A stretch of DNA of 12,550 nucleotides from Acidimicrobiales bacterium (GTDB lineage: Bacteria; Actinomycetota; Acidimicrobiia; Acidimicrobiales; SZUA-35). Positions 1-6,883 of this stretch are shown here, one piece after another. How positions within the stretch are numbered: the first letter of the stretch is position 1; each line of letters begins with the position of its first letter. The translations under genes and the position numbers were made by a program. Location of the stretch: contig JABDJU010000119.1 in the NCBI GenBank assembly GCA_013003325.1, positions 1 to 12,550 of the forward strand, read 5' to 3'. A model generated the notes under the pieces. The model was not told the DNA's origin, did not search any database, and saw only the letters and a list, made by a program, of their open reading frames with translations.

Positions 1-464
1 CGCACCACTACGGACACGTTGAACACTATGTGGGCCTGGAGGATTGCGAGCAGCGACCCGTCGATTCCATCTACTTCGAGCCCGAACCGGGCCAGAAGAC
101 CTCGTACGGCCACCGCGACAACGACTGTGGGCAACACGAAAGGCATCAGTACGGCTGCCATCACCGTCGAACGCAGCGGAATGCGAAAGGTCGCCAGCAC
201 GTGGGCGAGAGGCAACGCCAGCACGACGGTCAGAGCCGTCGACAGCGACGCTTGGAACAGGGTGAACCACACGATGTCCAACGTGGATCGAGCCGAGATC
301 AGCACCGGATCACGGCCGAATCGAGACACCATCGCCACCGCCGGGTAGGCCACCGCTACCGCAAGGAACGCCAGCACCGCCAGCGAACCAGCGCGGGTCA
401 GACGCGGACCCAAGATCCGGCCGAGGCTGCCGGCGATGGGGCTGCTCCGGTTCGTCGGACTCAT
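1..464 (-). CDS. thiP: Thiamine ABC transporter permease, N-terminal part (cut by window edge)
   Basis: Reading the minus strand from the ATG at 464 gives 154 open codons up to the window edge, so the gene is incomplete here. After a basic N-terminus, residues about 27-46 form a first membrane segment. Further hydrophobic segments follow at about 65-90 and 100-120, with a proline motif (MPFVLPTVVVAVAVRGLLA) typical of binding-protein-dependent inner-membrane permeases. The gene begins 20 bases after thiB stops and shares its riboswitch-led transcript. In the ThiBPQ system the permease moves thiamine across the cytoplasmic membrane using a separate ATPase, ThiQ, which would lie further left. 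No strong Shine-Dalgarno sequence precedes this ATG, so translation may be coupled to thiB. Assignment to thiP rather than another iron/spermidine-type permease rests mainly on the thiB and riboswitch context. Confidence 0.85.
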   Translation of the reverse strand, partial: MSPTNRSSPIAGSLGRILGPRLTRAGSLAVLAFLAVAVAYPAVAMVSRFGRDPVLISARSTLDIVWFTLFQASLSTALTVVLALPLAHVLATFRIPLRSTVMAAVLMPFVLPTVVVAVAVRGLLARFGLEVDGIDGSLLAILQAHIVFNVSVVV

Positions 465-484
465 AGTGGGCCGGTGCTCACGAT

Positions 485-1498
485 CTATCGGAAGATGTCG
501 AGCCACTCCTGGGTCCAGCGGGCCTGATTGGCCGCGATGTCCGAGGGAGACAGCGTGAGTGGGTCGGTGACCGGCGTGGTCCACCGCGAGAAATCGGTGG
601 GAATGGAGGCCTGAGAGTTGACCGGTTCGACGAACATGTTGAGCGGGATGTCGGACTGCACGGCCGGGGACAACAGGTAGTCGACGAGCTTGCCGGCGTT
701 GGTGGGCGAGTCAGTTCCCGCCAGCACACCGGCGAACTCGATCTGGGCGAAACACGAGTCGAGCATGATCGTACTGAGGGTCGGGTTGTCGCCACCGAAC
801 AGCCCTTCGAACACCGGCGACGATGCGTAGCTGTTCACGATGGCCTTGTCGCCGCCGGGATCGCCGCCCACGTACTCGGCCCAGGCTTCGCTCCAGCCGG
901 AGGTGATCGTGACCCCGTTGGCTTTGAGGTCGCGCCAATAGTCCTGCCAACCGTCCTCGCCGTAGGCGGCGATCGTGGCAAAAAGGAACGCCAATCCCGG
1001 GGTCGACGATTCGGGATTCTGGGTGATGAAAGTTGATGCGAACTCGGGACGGCGCAGATCCTCGAGGGTGAGCGGCACATCGTTGGCGCCGAGATCGGCG
1101 TCCCGGTAGTTCACGCACACGTAGCCGGTGTCGATCGGGGTGAGCCGATTCTCGGGGTCGAGCTTGAAGCGGTCCGGCACATCGTCGAGGCCCTCGGCGA
1201 CGTGGGCCTGAAACACGTCGGCGTCCAGCGCCCGCTGCATCAACAGGTTGTCGACGCCGAAGAGCACGTCGCCGATCGGATCCCCGGCAGTGGCGATGGC
1301 GCCGGCCACCACCGAGCCGGCATCGCCCGACGAAACCCCCTCAACCGTGATACCTGTCTCCTCGGTGAAGGCGTCGAACGTGCCCTCCGACAGCACGAAG
1401 CTTTCGTGGGTCAACAGCACGATCGTGTCGGACTCAGAATCACCACAGCCGCCCAGAACAACTGCCAACGATGCCAGTGCGACGATCACCTTTTTCAT
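485..1498 (-). CDS. thiB: Thiamine-binding periplasmic lipoprotein
   Basis: The 337-residue product is the substrate-binding subunit of a thiamine/TPP ABC importer. It starts with a lipoprotein signal: two lysines, a hydrophobic run, and the lipobox LGGC with the lipidated cysteine at residue 18. The mature part is a type II periplasmic-binding fold of the TbpA/ThiB type. The stretch TITSGWSEAWAEY and the later CFAQIEFAGVLAGT resemble conserved TbpA blocks. Length is close to the usual 320-340 residues. The ATG at 1498 follows AGGGA (1504-1508), which is also part of the TPP riboswitch, so thiamine pyrophosphate probably controls ribosome access. thiP follows 20 bases downstream. The family is clear from the protein and is confirmed independently by the riboswitch. 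Confidence 0.93.
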   Translation of the reverse strand: MKKVIVALASLAVVLGGCGDSESDTIVLLTHESFVLSEGTFDAFTEETGITVEGVSSGDAGSVVAGAIATAGDPIGDVLFGVDNLLMQRALDADVFQAHVAEGLDDVPDRFKLDPENRLTPIDTGYVCVNYRDADLGANDVPLTLEDLRRPEFASTFITQNPESSTPGLAFLFATIAAYGEDGWQDYWRDLKANGVTITSGWSEAWAEYVGGDPGGDKAIVNSYASSPVFEGLFGGDNPTLSTIMLDSCFAQIEFAGVLAGTDSPTNAGKLVDYLLSPAVQSDIPLNMFVEPVNSQASIPTDFSRWTTPVTDPLTLSPSDIAANQARWTQEWLDIFR

Positions 1499-1586
1499 CT
1501 CGTTCCCTTCGCCGGCATTACCCGGACAGGTTCAGTGGGTCGGCCCTTTTGGCCCTCTCAGCCTGCAACGTGCAAGCTCCCCGAGT
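1499..1586 (-). promoter_or_regulatory. TPP riboswitch (THI element)
   Basis: On the minus strand the leader carries the THI-element landmarks in order: ACTCGGGGAGC (1586-1576), the helix around TGCACGTTGCA, CTGAGA (1561-1556), a P3-like GGCC hairpin, and the downstream block ACCTGTCCGGGTAATGCC followed by GGCGAAGGGAA (1531-1503). The 5' core differs from the E. coli thiC aptamer by one base over 11. CTCG at 1585-1582 can pair with CGAG at 1502-1499 to form a short P1, directly abutting the thiB ATG. AGGGA, part of the aptamer, is also the thiB Shine-Dalgarno. There is no separate terminator or expression platform, which points to translational control: TPP binding should hide the ribosome binding site and switch off thiamine uptake. 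Confidence 0.95.
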
Positions 1587-1593
1587 GCCCGAA

Positions 1594-1599
1594 AGTATA
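1594..1599 (-). promoter_or_regulatory. -10 box of the thiB-thiP promoter
   Basis: TATACT on the minus strand matches the sigma-70-type -10 consensus closely. A start 6-8 bases downstream would fall at about 1587, so the transcript would begin almost exactly at the first base of the riboswitch aptamer. No good -35 hexamer is visible 16-18 bases upstream. Confidence 0.65.
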
Positions 1600-1622
1600 C
1601 CGCCCTCACGGGGCCGGCCTGC

Positions 1623-1628
1623 CACACT
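1623..1628 (+). promoter_or_regulatory. Probable -10 box, leaderless start of the DUF2087 gene
   Basis: CACACT ends six bases before the ATG at 1635 and no Shine-Dalgarno lies between. The spacing matches the TANNNT boxes seen before other genes in the window, although the first base is C instead of T. A transcript starting at the ATG is inferred. Confidence 0.45.
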
Positions 1629-1634
1629 TGTTCG

Positions 1635-2174
1635 ATGCTGAACGCGCAGGCACTGGTGGGGTTGCTGGCCGAACCGGAGCGGATGCGTATCGTCGCGTCG
1701 CTTGCGCTCGATGGTCCCCAGGCGGCGGCATCGATCGCCGATCGATCCGGTGTCGAGCTCCGGGCCGTCGTCGATGGCCTGGATCGGATGTGCACCGCCG
1801 GTCTCGTGGAAGACCTCGGCGGCGAGTTCGTGCTGCTCGAAGCGGCCTTCAAATTGGCGGCGCGTCAAGAAGCGCCTGCCGCCCCGCCGACGAGCTTCCC
1901 CGACGAGCCGGGTGACCGGCGACGGATTCTCGACCAATGCCTCAAGGATGGCCGGCTCGTACATATGCCAACCAAGCGTTCCAAACGGCTCGTTCTGCTC
2001 GAAGAGCTGGTTCAGCGATTCGAGCCGGGTGAGCGATACACCGAAAGGCAGGTCAACGCATCGCTGGCATCGGTCAGCTCAGATACTGCGACCCTGCGGC
2101 GCTACATGGTCGACGAGGAGTTACTCGACCGAGCCGACGGTGAGTACTGGCGATGCGGCGGCCCCATCCGCTGA
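1635..2174 (+). CDS. HTH-type regulator with DUF2087 domain
   Basis: The 179-residue protein has two parts. Residues about 1-75 look like an ArsR-type winged helix: LLAEPERMRIVASLAL, a recognition-helix region AASIADRSGVELRAVVDGL, then a wing near GGEFVLLE. Residues about 100-173 fit DUF2087, including KDGRLVHMPTKRSKRLVLLE and later RRYMVDEELLDRADGEYWR. An alanine/proline linker joins them. The family is found with HTH domains and is presumed to regulate transcription; its ligand is not known to me. The ATG at 1635 was chosen because the homology begins there and a CACACT box lies six bases upstream; the longer open frame to the left overlaps thiB and the riboswitch antisense. It diverges from the thiB operon with about 50 bases between likely transcription starts. 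Confidence 0.85.
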   Translation: MLNAQALVGLLAEPERMRIVASLALDGPQAAASIADRSGVELRAVVDGLDRMCTAGLVEDLGGEFVLLEAAFKLAARQEAPAAPPTSFPDEPGDRRRILDQCLKDGRLVHMPTKRSKRLVLLEELVQRFEPGERYTERQVNASLASVSSDTATLRRYMVDEELLDRADGEYWRCGGPIR

Positions 2175-2202
2175 CCGCGCTTTCCGAACTGACCACTTCT
2201 GT

Positions 2203-2295
2203 CGTCGCCCGAACACATCCGGCCGTTCTGGCGTCGGGCGGAAACGCCTGGCGTGCTCGCCCGACGATTTTTGGGAGGAGTATGTTCGGGCGACG
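2203..2295. repeat. 13-bp perfect inverted repeat enclosing the terminator
   Basis: CGTCGCCCGAACA at 2203-2215 is the exact reverse complement of TGTTCGGGCGACG at 2283-2295. The pair encloses the terminator hairpin at 2232-2272 and shares its CGCCCG/CGGGCG core, so alternative pairings between the four arms are possible. The right arm ends five bases before the stop codon end of the convergent permease gene. Confidence 0.8.
2232..2272 (+). terminator. Rho-independent terminator after the DUF2087 gene
   Basis: CGTCGGGCG (2232-2240) pairs perfectly with CGCCCGACG (2258-2266), and ATTTTT follows at once (2267-2272). The loop holds a further small stem, ACGC at 2244-2247 with GCGT at 2251-2254, so the hairpin can extend. 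It lies 57 bases after the DUF2087 stop codon and before the convergent permease gene. Only the plus strand has the T-tract. Confidence 0.85.
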
Positions 2296-2300
2296 CAGTT

Positions 2301-3143
2301 TCAGTCGCTGATCTGGTTGAACTTGCGGGTGGCCAGAAAGGCGAACAGCACGATCATCCCGACCGCCCACAGGATCGACGTCATCACTGCGTCGCCCGGG
2401 TCGTTGCCGTTGTAGAGCGCCCGGGCGGCGTTGGTGACCTGGGTGAAGGGGTTCCAATCGGCCACGGTGCGCAACCACGCGTATTGAAGGTTGCTGGTGT
2501 CGATGAAGGCCGACGACACGAACGTGATCGGGAACATCCAGATGAAGCCGGCCGAGTTGGCCGCTTCGACCGAGCTGACGCTCAACCCGATCAACGCCTG
2601 CACCCAACTGAGCCCGTAGCTGAAGAACAGCAGCAACGCGGTGGCGCCGAGCGCTCCGAGCAAAGACCCTTCGAACCGGAAGCCGAGCAAGAAAGCGACC
2701 AATAGCATTGTGACGAAGGTGATGGCGTTGCGGACCACGTCGCTCAGCGTCCGGCCGATCAGCACCGACGACTGAGCGATCGGTAGCGACCGCAGACGAT
2801 CGATGAAGCCTTTCGACATGTCCTCGGCGATGCCGATACTGGTGAACGCCGAACCGAACACCACAGTCTGGGCGAAGATGCCAGGCATCAAGTACTGGTC
2901 GTAGTCGGTGAACCCCGGTGGGGTCTGGATCGAGCCGCCGAACACGAAGCTGAACAGCAGCACGAACATGACCGGCTGAATCGTGGCGAAGATCAGCAAC
3001 TCGATGTTGCGGGGAATGATGCGTAAGTGGCGTCCCGATTCGGTCAACGAGTCGGTGATGATTCCGATCAGCCCGGTTGACCCGGCGATGTCGTCGGGGT
3101 GGTGCTTGTGATCGAGTTCTGAAGGTGCGGCGGTTGCGGTCAT
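2301..3143 (-). CDS. DrrB-like ABC-2 exporter permease
   Basis: This 280-residue membrane protein pairs with the ATPase encoded just upstream to form an ABC-2 exporter of the daunorubicin-resistance (DrrAB) type. A hydrophilic cytoplasmic N-terminus of about 45 residues precedes membrane segments near 47-68, 88-105, 137-155, 160-182, 196-215 and 255-271. The cytoplasmic-loop block KGFIDRLRSLPI (about 111-122) followed by IGRTLSDVVRN is characteristic of the family. The ATG at 3143 has an AGGAGG ribosome site at 3151-3156 with a seven-base spacer, and its A is also the last base of the ATPase stop codon (TGATG), so the two are translationally coupled. The longer open frame upstream lies inside the ATPase gene and is not used. 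The substrate cannot be told from sequence; export of a lipid or small hydrophobic compound is typical. Confidence 0.9.
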   Translation of the reverse strand: MTATAAPSELDHKHHPDDIAGSTGLIGIITDSLTESGRHLRIIPRNIELLIFATIQPVMFVLLFSFVFGGSIQTPPGFTDYDQYLMPGIFAQTVVFGSAFTSIGIAEDMSKGFIDRLRSLPIAQSSVLIGRTLSDVVRNAITFVTMLLVAFLLGFRFEGSLLGALGATALLLFFSYGLSWVQALIGLSVSSVEAANSAGFIWMFPITFVSSAFIDTSNLQYAWLRTVADWNPFTQVTNAARALYNGNDPGDAVMTSILWAVGMIVLFAFLATRKFNQISD

Positions 3144-4105
3144 CAGAGTTCCTCCTGCCCTCGTTCTTCTGCGGCTCTGCCGGTGAGGACCAAAAACACA
3201 TCGTCGAGGGTGGGGCGTCGCACTTCGACGTCGAGCACGTCGACCCCGGCATCGTCGAGTCCGCGGATGATGTTGGGCACCACTCCCCCGCCAGCGTGGA
3301 TCGGTGCGGTCAGCGTCTGGGCCGATTCTGGATCCTGATCGACGGCGCCGGTGGCGAAGGGGACAATCGCCTGCTTGGCCCGCTGAATGTTCTCCGGCTT
3401 CACGATCGTGACCCGCACCTTGTCGCCTCCGATCTGGTCCTTCAACTGATCGGCTGAGCCTTCGGCGATCTTCAAACCGTGATCGATCACGGCGATCTTC
3501 TTGGCCAGAACGTCGGCCTCTTCCAGATATTGGGTGGTGAGGAGGACGGTGGTGCCCTCGTCGCCGAGACGAGCGATGAACTCCCACATCCCCAGCCGGC
3601 TTCGCGGATCGAGGCCGGTGGTGGGCTCGTCGAGGAAGAGGATCGCCGGCCGGGCCACCAGGCTCATCGCGATATCGAGCCGACGGCGCATGCCACCGCT
3701 GTAGGTGTTGGCCGGACGGTCGGCCGCCTCCATCAGGTCGAACATATGAAGAAGCTCGGTCGCCCGAGACTTGAGTTCGCTCTTCTTGTGGTGGAAGTAG
3801 CGGCCGACGAGCTCGAGGTTCTCCCTGCCGGTCAGTCGCTCCTCTACCGCGGCGTACTGGCCGGTGAGGCCAATCCGAGTACGGACCGCCTTGGGATTCT
3901 TGGTCACGTCGATCCCGTCGATCACCGCCCGGCCGGCGGTGGGCGAAGCCAGGGTGGTCATCACCTTGACCGCCGTGGTCTTACCCGCGCCATTGGGCCC
4001 GAGCAGACCAAAGATCTCGCCCTGGGGAACCTCGAGGTCCAGCCCATCGAGCGCCTTGGTCTCCCCGTAGTGCTTCTTCAATCCCTCAGCGAGCACCGCA
4101 GTCAT
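3143..4105 (-). CDS. DrrA-like ABC exporter ATPase
   Basis: The 320-residue protein is the nucleotide-binding subunit of a DrrAB-type exporter and acts at the inner face of the membrane. Visible motifs in order: Walker A GPNGAGKTT (36-44), Q-loop around GLTGQYAAVEERLTGRENL, signature YSGGMRRRLDIA (about 135-146), Walker B ILFLDEP (155-161), D-loop GLDP. In the switch position the motif reads TTQYLEEAD, with glutamine (Q192) in place of the usual histidine, as in the DrrA subfamily. The C-terminal RRPTLDDVFLVLTG matches the DrrA LDEVF-type motif. The start at 4105 is supported by a TAGGTT box six bases upstream and no Shine-Dalgarno, suggesting a leaderless transcript separate from the TauE gene above it. 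It overlaps the permease gene by one base. Confidence 0.93.
   Translation of the reverse strand: MTAVLAEGLKKHYGETKALDGLDLEVPQGEIFGLLGPNGAGKTTAVKVMTTLASPTAGRAVIDGIDVTKNPKAVRTRIGLTGQYAAVEERLTGRENLELVGRYFHHKKSELKSRATELLHMFDLMEAADRPANTYSGGMRRRLDIAMSLVARPAILFLDEPTTGLDPRSRLGMWEFIARLGDEGTTVLLTTQYLEEADVLAKKIAVIDHGLKIAEGSADQLKDQIGGDKVRVTIVKPENIQRAKQAIVPFATGAVDQDPESAQTLTAPIHAGGGVVPNIIRGLDDAGVDVLDVEVRRPTLDDVFLVLTGRAAEERGQEEL
3151..3156 (-). promoter_or_regulatory. Ribosome binding site deciding the DrrB-like start
   Basis: The minus strand reads AGGAGG, seven bases before the ATG at 3143. It is the best Shine-Dalgarno in the window and fixes the start within the tail of the ATPase gene. Confidence 0.85.
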
Positions 4106-4111
4106 TGCGTC

Positions 4112-4117
4112 AACCTA
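4112..4117 (-). promoter_or_regulatory. Probable -10 box, leaderless start of the DrrA-like gene
   Basis: The minus strand reads TAGGTT, then six bases, then the ATG at 4105. The TANNNT form and spacing fit actinobacterial leaderless promoters. Confidence 0.6.
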
Positions 4118-4153
4118 TCCCAATCGTGTCGGCAAGTGCCCATACTTTTCTGG

Positions 4154-4901
4154 TCACCGCAGCAACGAGACGGAGATCGCAATACAGGTCGCCGCCAGTA
4201 CCGGTTTGATCAGTCGTGCTCCCTGAGCCATGGCTATCCGAGACCCGAGCCGAGCGCCGGCGACCTGGCCGATTCCCATCAGAAGGCCGATCCGCCACTC
4301 GATGGCGCCGTCCACCGCAAACACAACGAACGCACCGAGGTTCGAGGCCAGGTTTCAACACCTTGGTGTGGGCCGTGGCCTTGAGCACGCCGTAGCCGGC
4401 CAGGGCGACGAAGGCGATCGCAAAGAAGCTGCCCGTTCCCGGCCCGAGAATCCCATCGTAGAAACCGACGGCGGTGACGGCGAGCGCGGCGAAGGCAAAC
4501 CGAGGCACCCGCGGCTGCCGATCGGTGTCGTCGAGCTGGGGTTGCAGCAGAAAGAACAGAGCGATTCCGATCAGGGCCAGCGGGATCAGCCACTCGAGAA
4601 CCGCCGTACCAAGCCTGGTGGCAACGACCGCTCCCACCGCAGCTGACGCCGCTGCCAACGCGATGGTTCCGCCCATCGTGCGGGGTACCACCAGTCCGGA
4701 GCGGGCGTAGGAATAGGCCGCCGTGGCTGCACCGAACATCGCCTGCACCTTGTTGGTGGCGATCGCGGCAAGCGGAGAGGCACCGGCCAGCAGCAACGAC
4801 GGGATCGTGATGAGCCCACCGCCACCAGCGATCGAGTCGACGAACCCGGCCAGGAACGCAGCGCCGGTGAGCAACACAACGGTGAGAACGTCAAGTTCCA
4901 T
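4154..4901 (-). pseudogene. TauE/SafE-family permease, frameshifted
   Basis: The first 182 codons encode a TauE/SafE (formerly DUF81) membrane protein, a family linked to export or uptake of sulfite, sulfoacetate and other anions. The typical N-terminal motif GFVDSIAGGGGLITIP is present, with membrane segments near 5-25, 40-60, 75-98, 100-120 and 135-155, and the AHTKVL motif. At 4353-4355 the minus strand reads TTGAAACC where TTGAACC would keep frame. Removing one A gives NLASNLGAFVVFAVDGAI and further family-like sequence to a TGA at 4156-4154, a normal 248-residue protein. As written, the frame instead runs 80 unrelated residues to 4110. The intact remainder implies a very recent mutation, an assembly error, or less likely a +1 recoding site. 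The ATG at 4901 has a GGGAGGGAG ribosome site. It lies 48 bases upstream of the DrrA-like gene. Confidence 0.85.
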
Positions 4902-4930
4902 TGGCTCCCTCCCCGTTGCAGATGTTCTGG

Positions 4931-4936
4931 ATGCTA
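4931..4936 (-). promoter_or_regulatory. Possible -10 box of the TauE/SafE gene
   Basis: The minus strand reads TAGCAT about 30 bases before the ATG at 4901. A start near 4924 would leave a short leader with the GGGAGGGAG ribosome site. It overlaps the promoter region of the divergent aminotransferase gene. Confidence 0.35.
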
Positions 4937-4941
4937 GGAGC

Positions 4942-4947
4942 TACCTT
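4942..4947 (+). promoter_or_regulatory. Probable -10 box, leaderless start of the aminotransferase gene
   Basis: TACCTT is followed by seven bases and then the ATG at 4955. The nearest Shine-Dalgarno-like AGGAG (4936-4940) is 14 bases away, too far for good use. Confidence 0.5.
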
Positions 4948-4954
4948 TCCATCA

Positions 4955-6136
4955 ATGAGCCTTCGATTCGGCAAGCCGATGGTCTCGATTCCCGGTCCCT
5001 CGACGATTCCGGACCGGGTCCTGAACGCCATGCATCGGCCCATGCCCAACATCTACGAAGGCGAGCTGGTCGACATCGCCTACGAATTGCATGAGCGGCT
5101 GCCGGCAATCGCCCGCACCGAGGGGCGGGTCTTCATCACGATCGGTAACGGCCACGCGGGATGGCAGATGGCGATCAACAACACGCTCTCGAGAGGCGAC
5201 CATGTGTTGGTGCTCGAATCGGGCCGGTTCGCCCAGGCCTGGGGTGAGATGGCCACGCTGAGCGGGGTGAAGGCCGAATTCATGGAAGGGTCGATGAGAG
5301 GACCGGTCGATATCGCCGCCTTCGCCGATCGCATCGACGCCGACATCGACCGCTCGATCAAAGCGGTGATGGTGGTGCTGACCGACACGGCCACCTCGGT
5401 GATGAACGACATCGAGTCGCTGGGCAGAGTCCTGAACGACGCCGATCATCCGGCGCTCTTCATGGTGGACGCGATCGCATCGCTGGGCTGCGACGTGTTC
5501 GAAATGGACCGGTGGGGTGTCGACGTGACCGTCGCTGCATCACAGAAGGGCCTCATGGTTCCGCCTGGTATCGCCTTCTGCTGGGTCAGCCCGAAGGCGC
5601 TGGACGCGTACGCCACAGCCGATCTACGTACCGGCTATTTCGACTGGGCGCCCCGAATGAAGCCGAAGGCGATGTACGAACTCTTCGCCGGCACCCCTCC
5701 GATTCAACACCTCTACGGCCTTCGCGAAGCGCTCGACATGATCGACGAAGAAGGTGGACTTGACGTCGTCTGGGCTCGACATGCCGCGCTGGCCGACTCG
5801 GTGCGAGCCGCGGTGGCTGCGTGGTCGACCGACGGTGGAATCGCCTTCAACATCACCGATCCTGACGCACGCTCGAATGCGGTGACCACCGCGCTGACCG
5901 GCTCGATCGATCCGAATGAGCTACGGGCCCGGGCCGAAGCGGGCGCCGGCTTGACTCTCGGGCTTGGCATCGGTGGTATGGCCGATGCCATCCGGATCGG
6001 CCACATGGGTCATCTCAACCCGCCCCACATACTCGGCACGCTAGGTACGGTCGAGGCCGCCCTGCGGGCGATGGGAGCGCCGCTGGGCGGGTCGGGCGCG
6101 GAAGCCGCCGCTCGCTCGATCGGCGGCCACCTGTAA
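4955..6136 (+). CDS. Class V PLP aminotransferase, serine/alanine-glyoxylate type
   Basis: The 393-residue protein belongs to fold-type I, class V aminotransferases of the AGXT/serine-glyoxylate/serine-pyruvate group, which pass the amino group of serine or alanine to glyoxylate or pyruvate in the cytosol. The N-terminus has the substrate-loop motif IPGPSTIPDRVL; TIGNGHAGWQMAINN is the cofactor phosphate region. D172 in MVDAIASLG should bind the pyridine nitrogen, and K198 in VAASQKGLM is the Schiff-base lysine. The end has RIGHMGHLN, the family's C-terminal block with the substrate-binding arginine. The ATG at 4955 aligns with family N-termini and has TACCTT seven bases upstream; the open frame extends to a TTG at 4901, but that part looks non-coding. 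It converges on the hydrolase gene 17 bases further on. Exact substrate pair is uncertain. Confidence 0.9.
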   Translation: MSLRFGKPMVSIPGPSTIPDRVLNAMHRPMPNIYEGELVDIAYELHERLPAIARTEGRVFITIGNGHAGWQMAINNTLSRGDHVLVLESGRFAQAWGEMATLSGVKAEFMEGSMRGPVDIAAFADRIDADIDRSIKAVMVVLTDTATSVMNDIESLGRVLNDADHPALFMVDAIASLGCDVFEMDRWGVDVTVAASQKGLMVPPGIAFCWVSPKALDAYATADLRTGYFDWAPRMKPKAMYELFAGTPPIQHLYGLREALDMIDEEGGLDVVWARHAALADSVRAAVAAWSTDGGIAFNITDPDARSNAVTTALTGSIDPNELRARAEAGAGLTLGLGIGGMADAIRIGHMGHLNPPHILGTLGTVEAALRAMGAPLGGSGAEAAARSIGGHL

Positions 6137-6153
6137 CGCGTTGGGTTAGAGGC

Positions 6154-6813
6154 TCAGCGGTCGAGGTGGCGGATCGCTGCGGCGACGGCGGCGGGATGTT
6201 TGCGGTGCACGGAATGGCCGGCATCGGGGACCACCGCCGAATGAACAACGTTGAGCTTCTTCTCGAACAGCCCGAGGGAGGCCTGGAACCGCTTGTCGCG
6301 CTCGCCGACCACGGCGACGACGGGCACCTCGATCGTCTCGAGCTCGTCGATCACCCAGCTGTCCACGTGCTTGGATGCCTCCTCGCTCCCCGGCGGCAGG
6401 TGGAGCTTGGCCGCCGATGCATCGACCGCTGCGTTCCACTGGTCACGCGCTTCGGGGTTTCGGAACCCGGGGCCGGCTGCGATCAACACCAGTCCGGCCA
6501 CGAGGTCAGGGTGCAGCAGGGCGAAGGCCAGGCCTAGGTAGCCGCCGAGTGAATGGCCCGCCAGCACCACCGGTTGTCCCGCCGTTTCAACCACCGAACG
6601 CATGTCGTCGAGCAGCAGCTCGCGGCTGTACTCCCCCGGCGGCGGCGCCTCGGACCGACCGTGCCCACGGAGATCCCAAGCGATGGTCGTGCGATCGTCG
6701 AGCTCGGCCCGCACGCCGTCCCAGACGGTGTGATCGTCGATCCATCCGTGGGTGAACACGATCGGCGGGTTGGCCGACTCAGCTTCTCTCACACTTACCC
6801 GCAGCTCGACCAC
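6154..6813 (-). CDS. Alpha/beta hydrolase
   Basis: The 219-residue protein is a compact alpha/beta-hydrolase fold enzyme, probably cytoplasmic since no signal peptide is seen. The oxyanion-hole motif THGW lies at 21-24, WDLRGHGRSEAP at 46-57, the nucleophile S88 in AGHSLGGYL, the likely acid D173 in VVGERDKRF, and the catalytic histidine H200 in PDAGHSVH, so the triad is complete. The cap region between about 120 and 160 is short. The substrate cannot be read from the sequence; ester, lactone or carbon-carbon hydrolysis are all possible. The start is a GTG at 6813 with TAGATT six bases upstream and no Shine-Dalgarno. It diverges from the MaoC-like gene, leaving 70 bases between start codons, and converges on the aminotransferase gene. 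Confidence 0.9.
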   Translation of the reverse strand: MVELRVSVREAESANPPIVFTHGWIDDHTVWDGVRAELDDRTTIAWDLRGHGRSEAPPPGEYSRELLLDDMRSVVETAGQPVVLAGHSLGGYLGLAFALLHPDLVAGLVLIAAGPGFRNPEARDQWNAAVDASAAKLHLPPGSEEASKHVDSWVIDELETIEVPVVAVVGERDKRFQASLGLFEKKLNVVHSAVVPDAGHSVHRKHPAAVAAAIRHLDR

Positions 6814-6819
6814 GGGGCC

Positions 6820-6825
6820 AATCTA
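6820..6825 (-). promoter_or_regulatory. Probable -10 box, leaderless start of the hydrolase gene
   Basis: The minus strand reads TAGATT, six bases, then the GTG at 6813. No ribosome site fits between them. Confidence 0.6.
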
Positions 6826-6883
6826 TCGCCCGTGTGGAACTCGGATTTCACAGCGCCGACCGGCGCGTCCACAATCGGGAGCG

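Noticed and set aside
2074..3252. A 392-codon minus-strand open frame over the DrrB-like gene and its flanks
   Set aside because: It is out of frame with the clear permease sequence, crosses the terminator region, and its translation is rich in arginine, histidine and proline without family features.
3479..4384. A 301-codon plus-strand open frame opposite the DrrA-like and TauE-like genes
   Set aside because: It is antisense to conserved Walker motifs, and no domain is seen in its product.
4901..4954. Longer aminotransferase starting at the TTG at 4901
   Set aside because: The extra 18 residues do not resemble the family N-terminus, and this stretch holds the divergent promoters. The ATG at 4955 with TACCTT upstream fits better.
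6126..6170. GCCACCT/AGGTGGC inverted repeat across the aminotransferase/hydrolase junction
   Set aside because: Seven pairs with a 31-base loop and no T-tract are too weak, and both arms are coding sequence.
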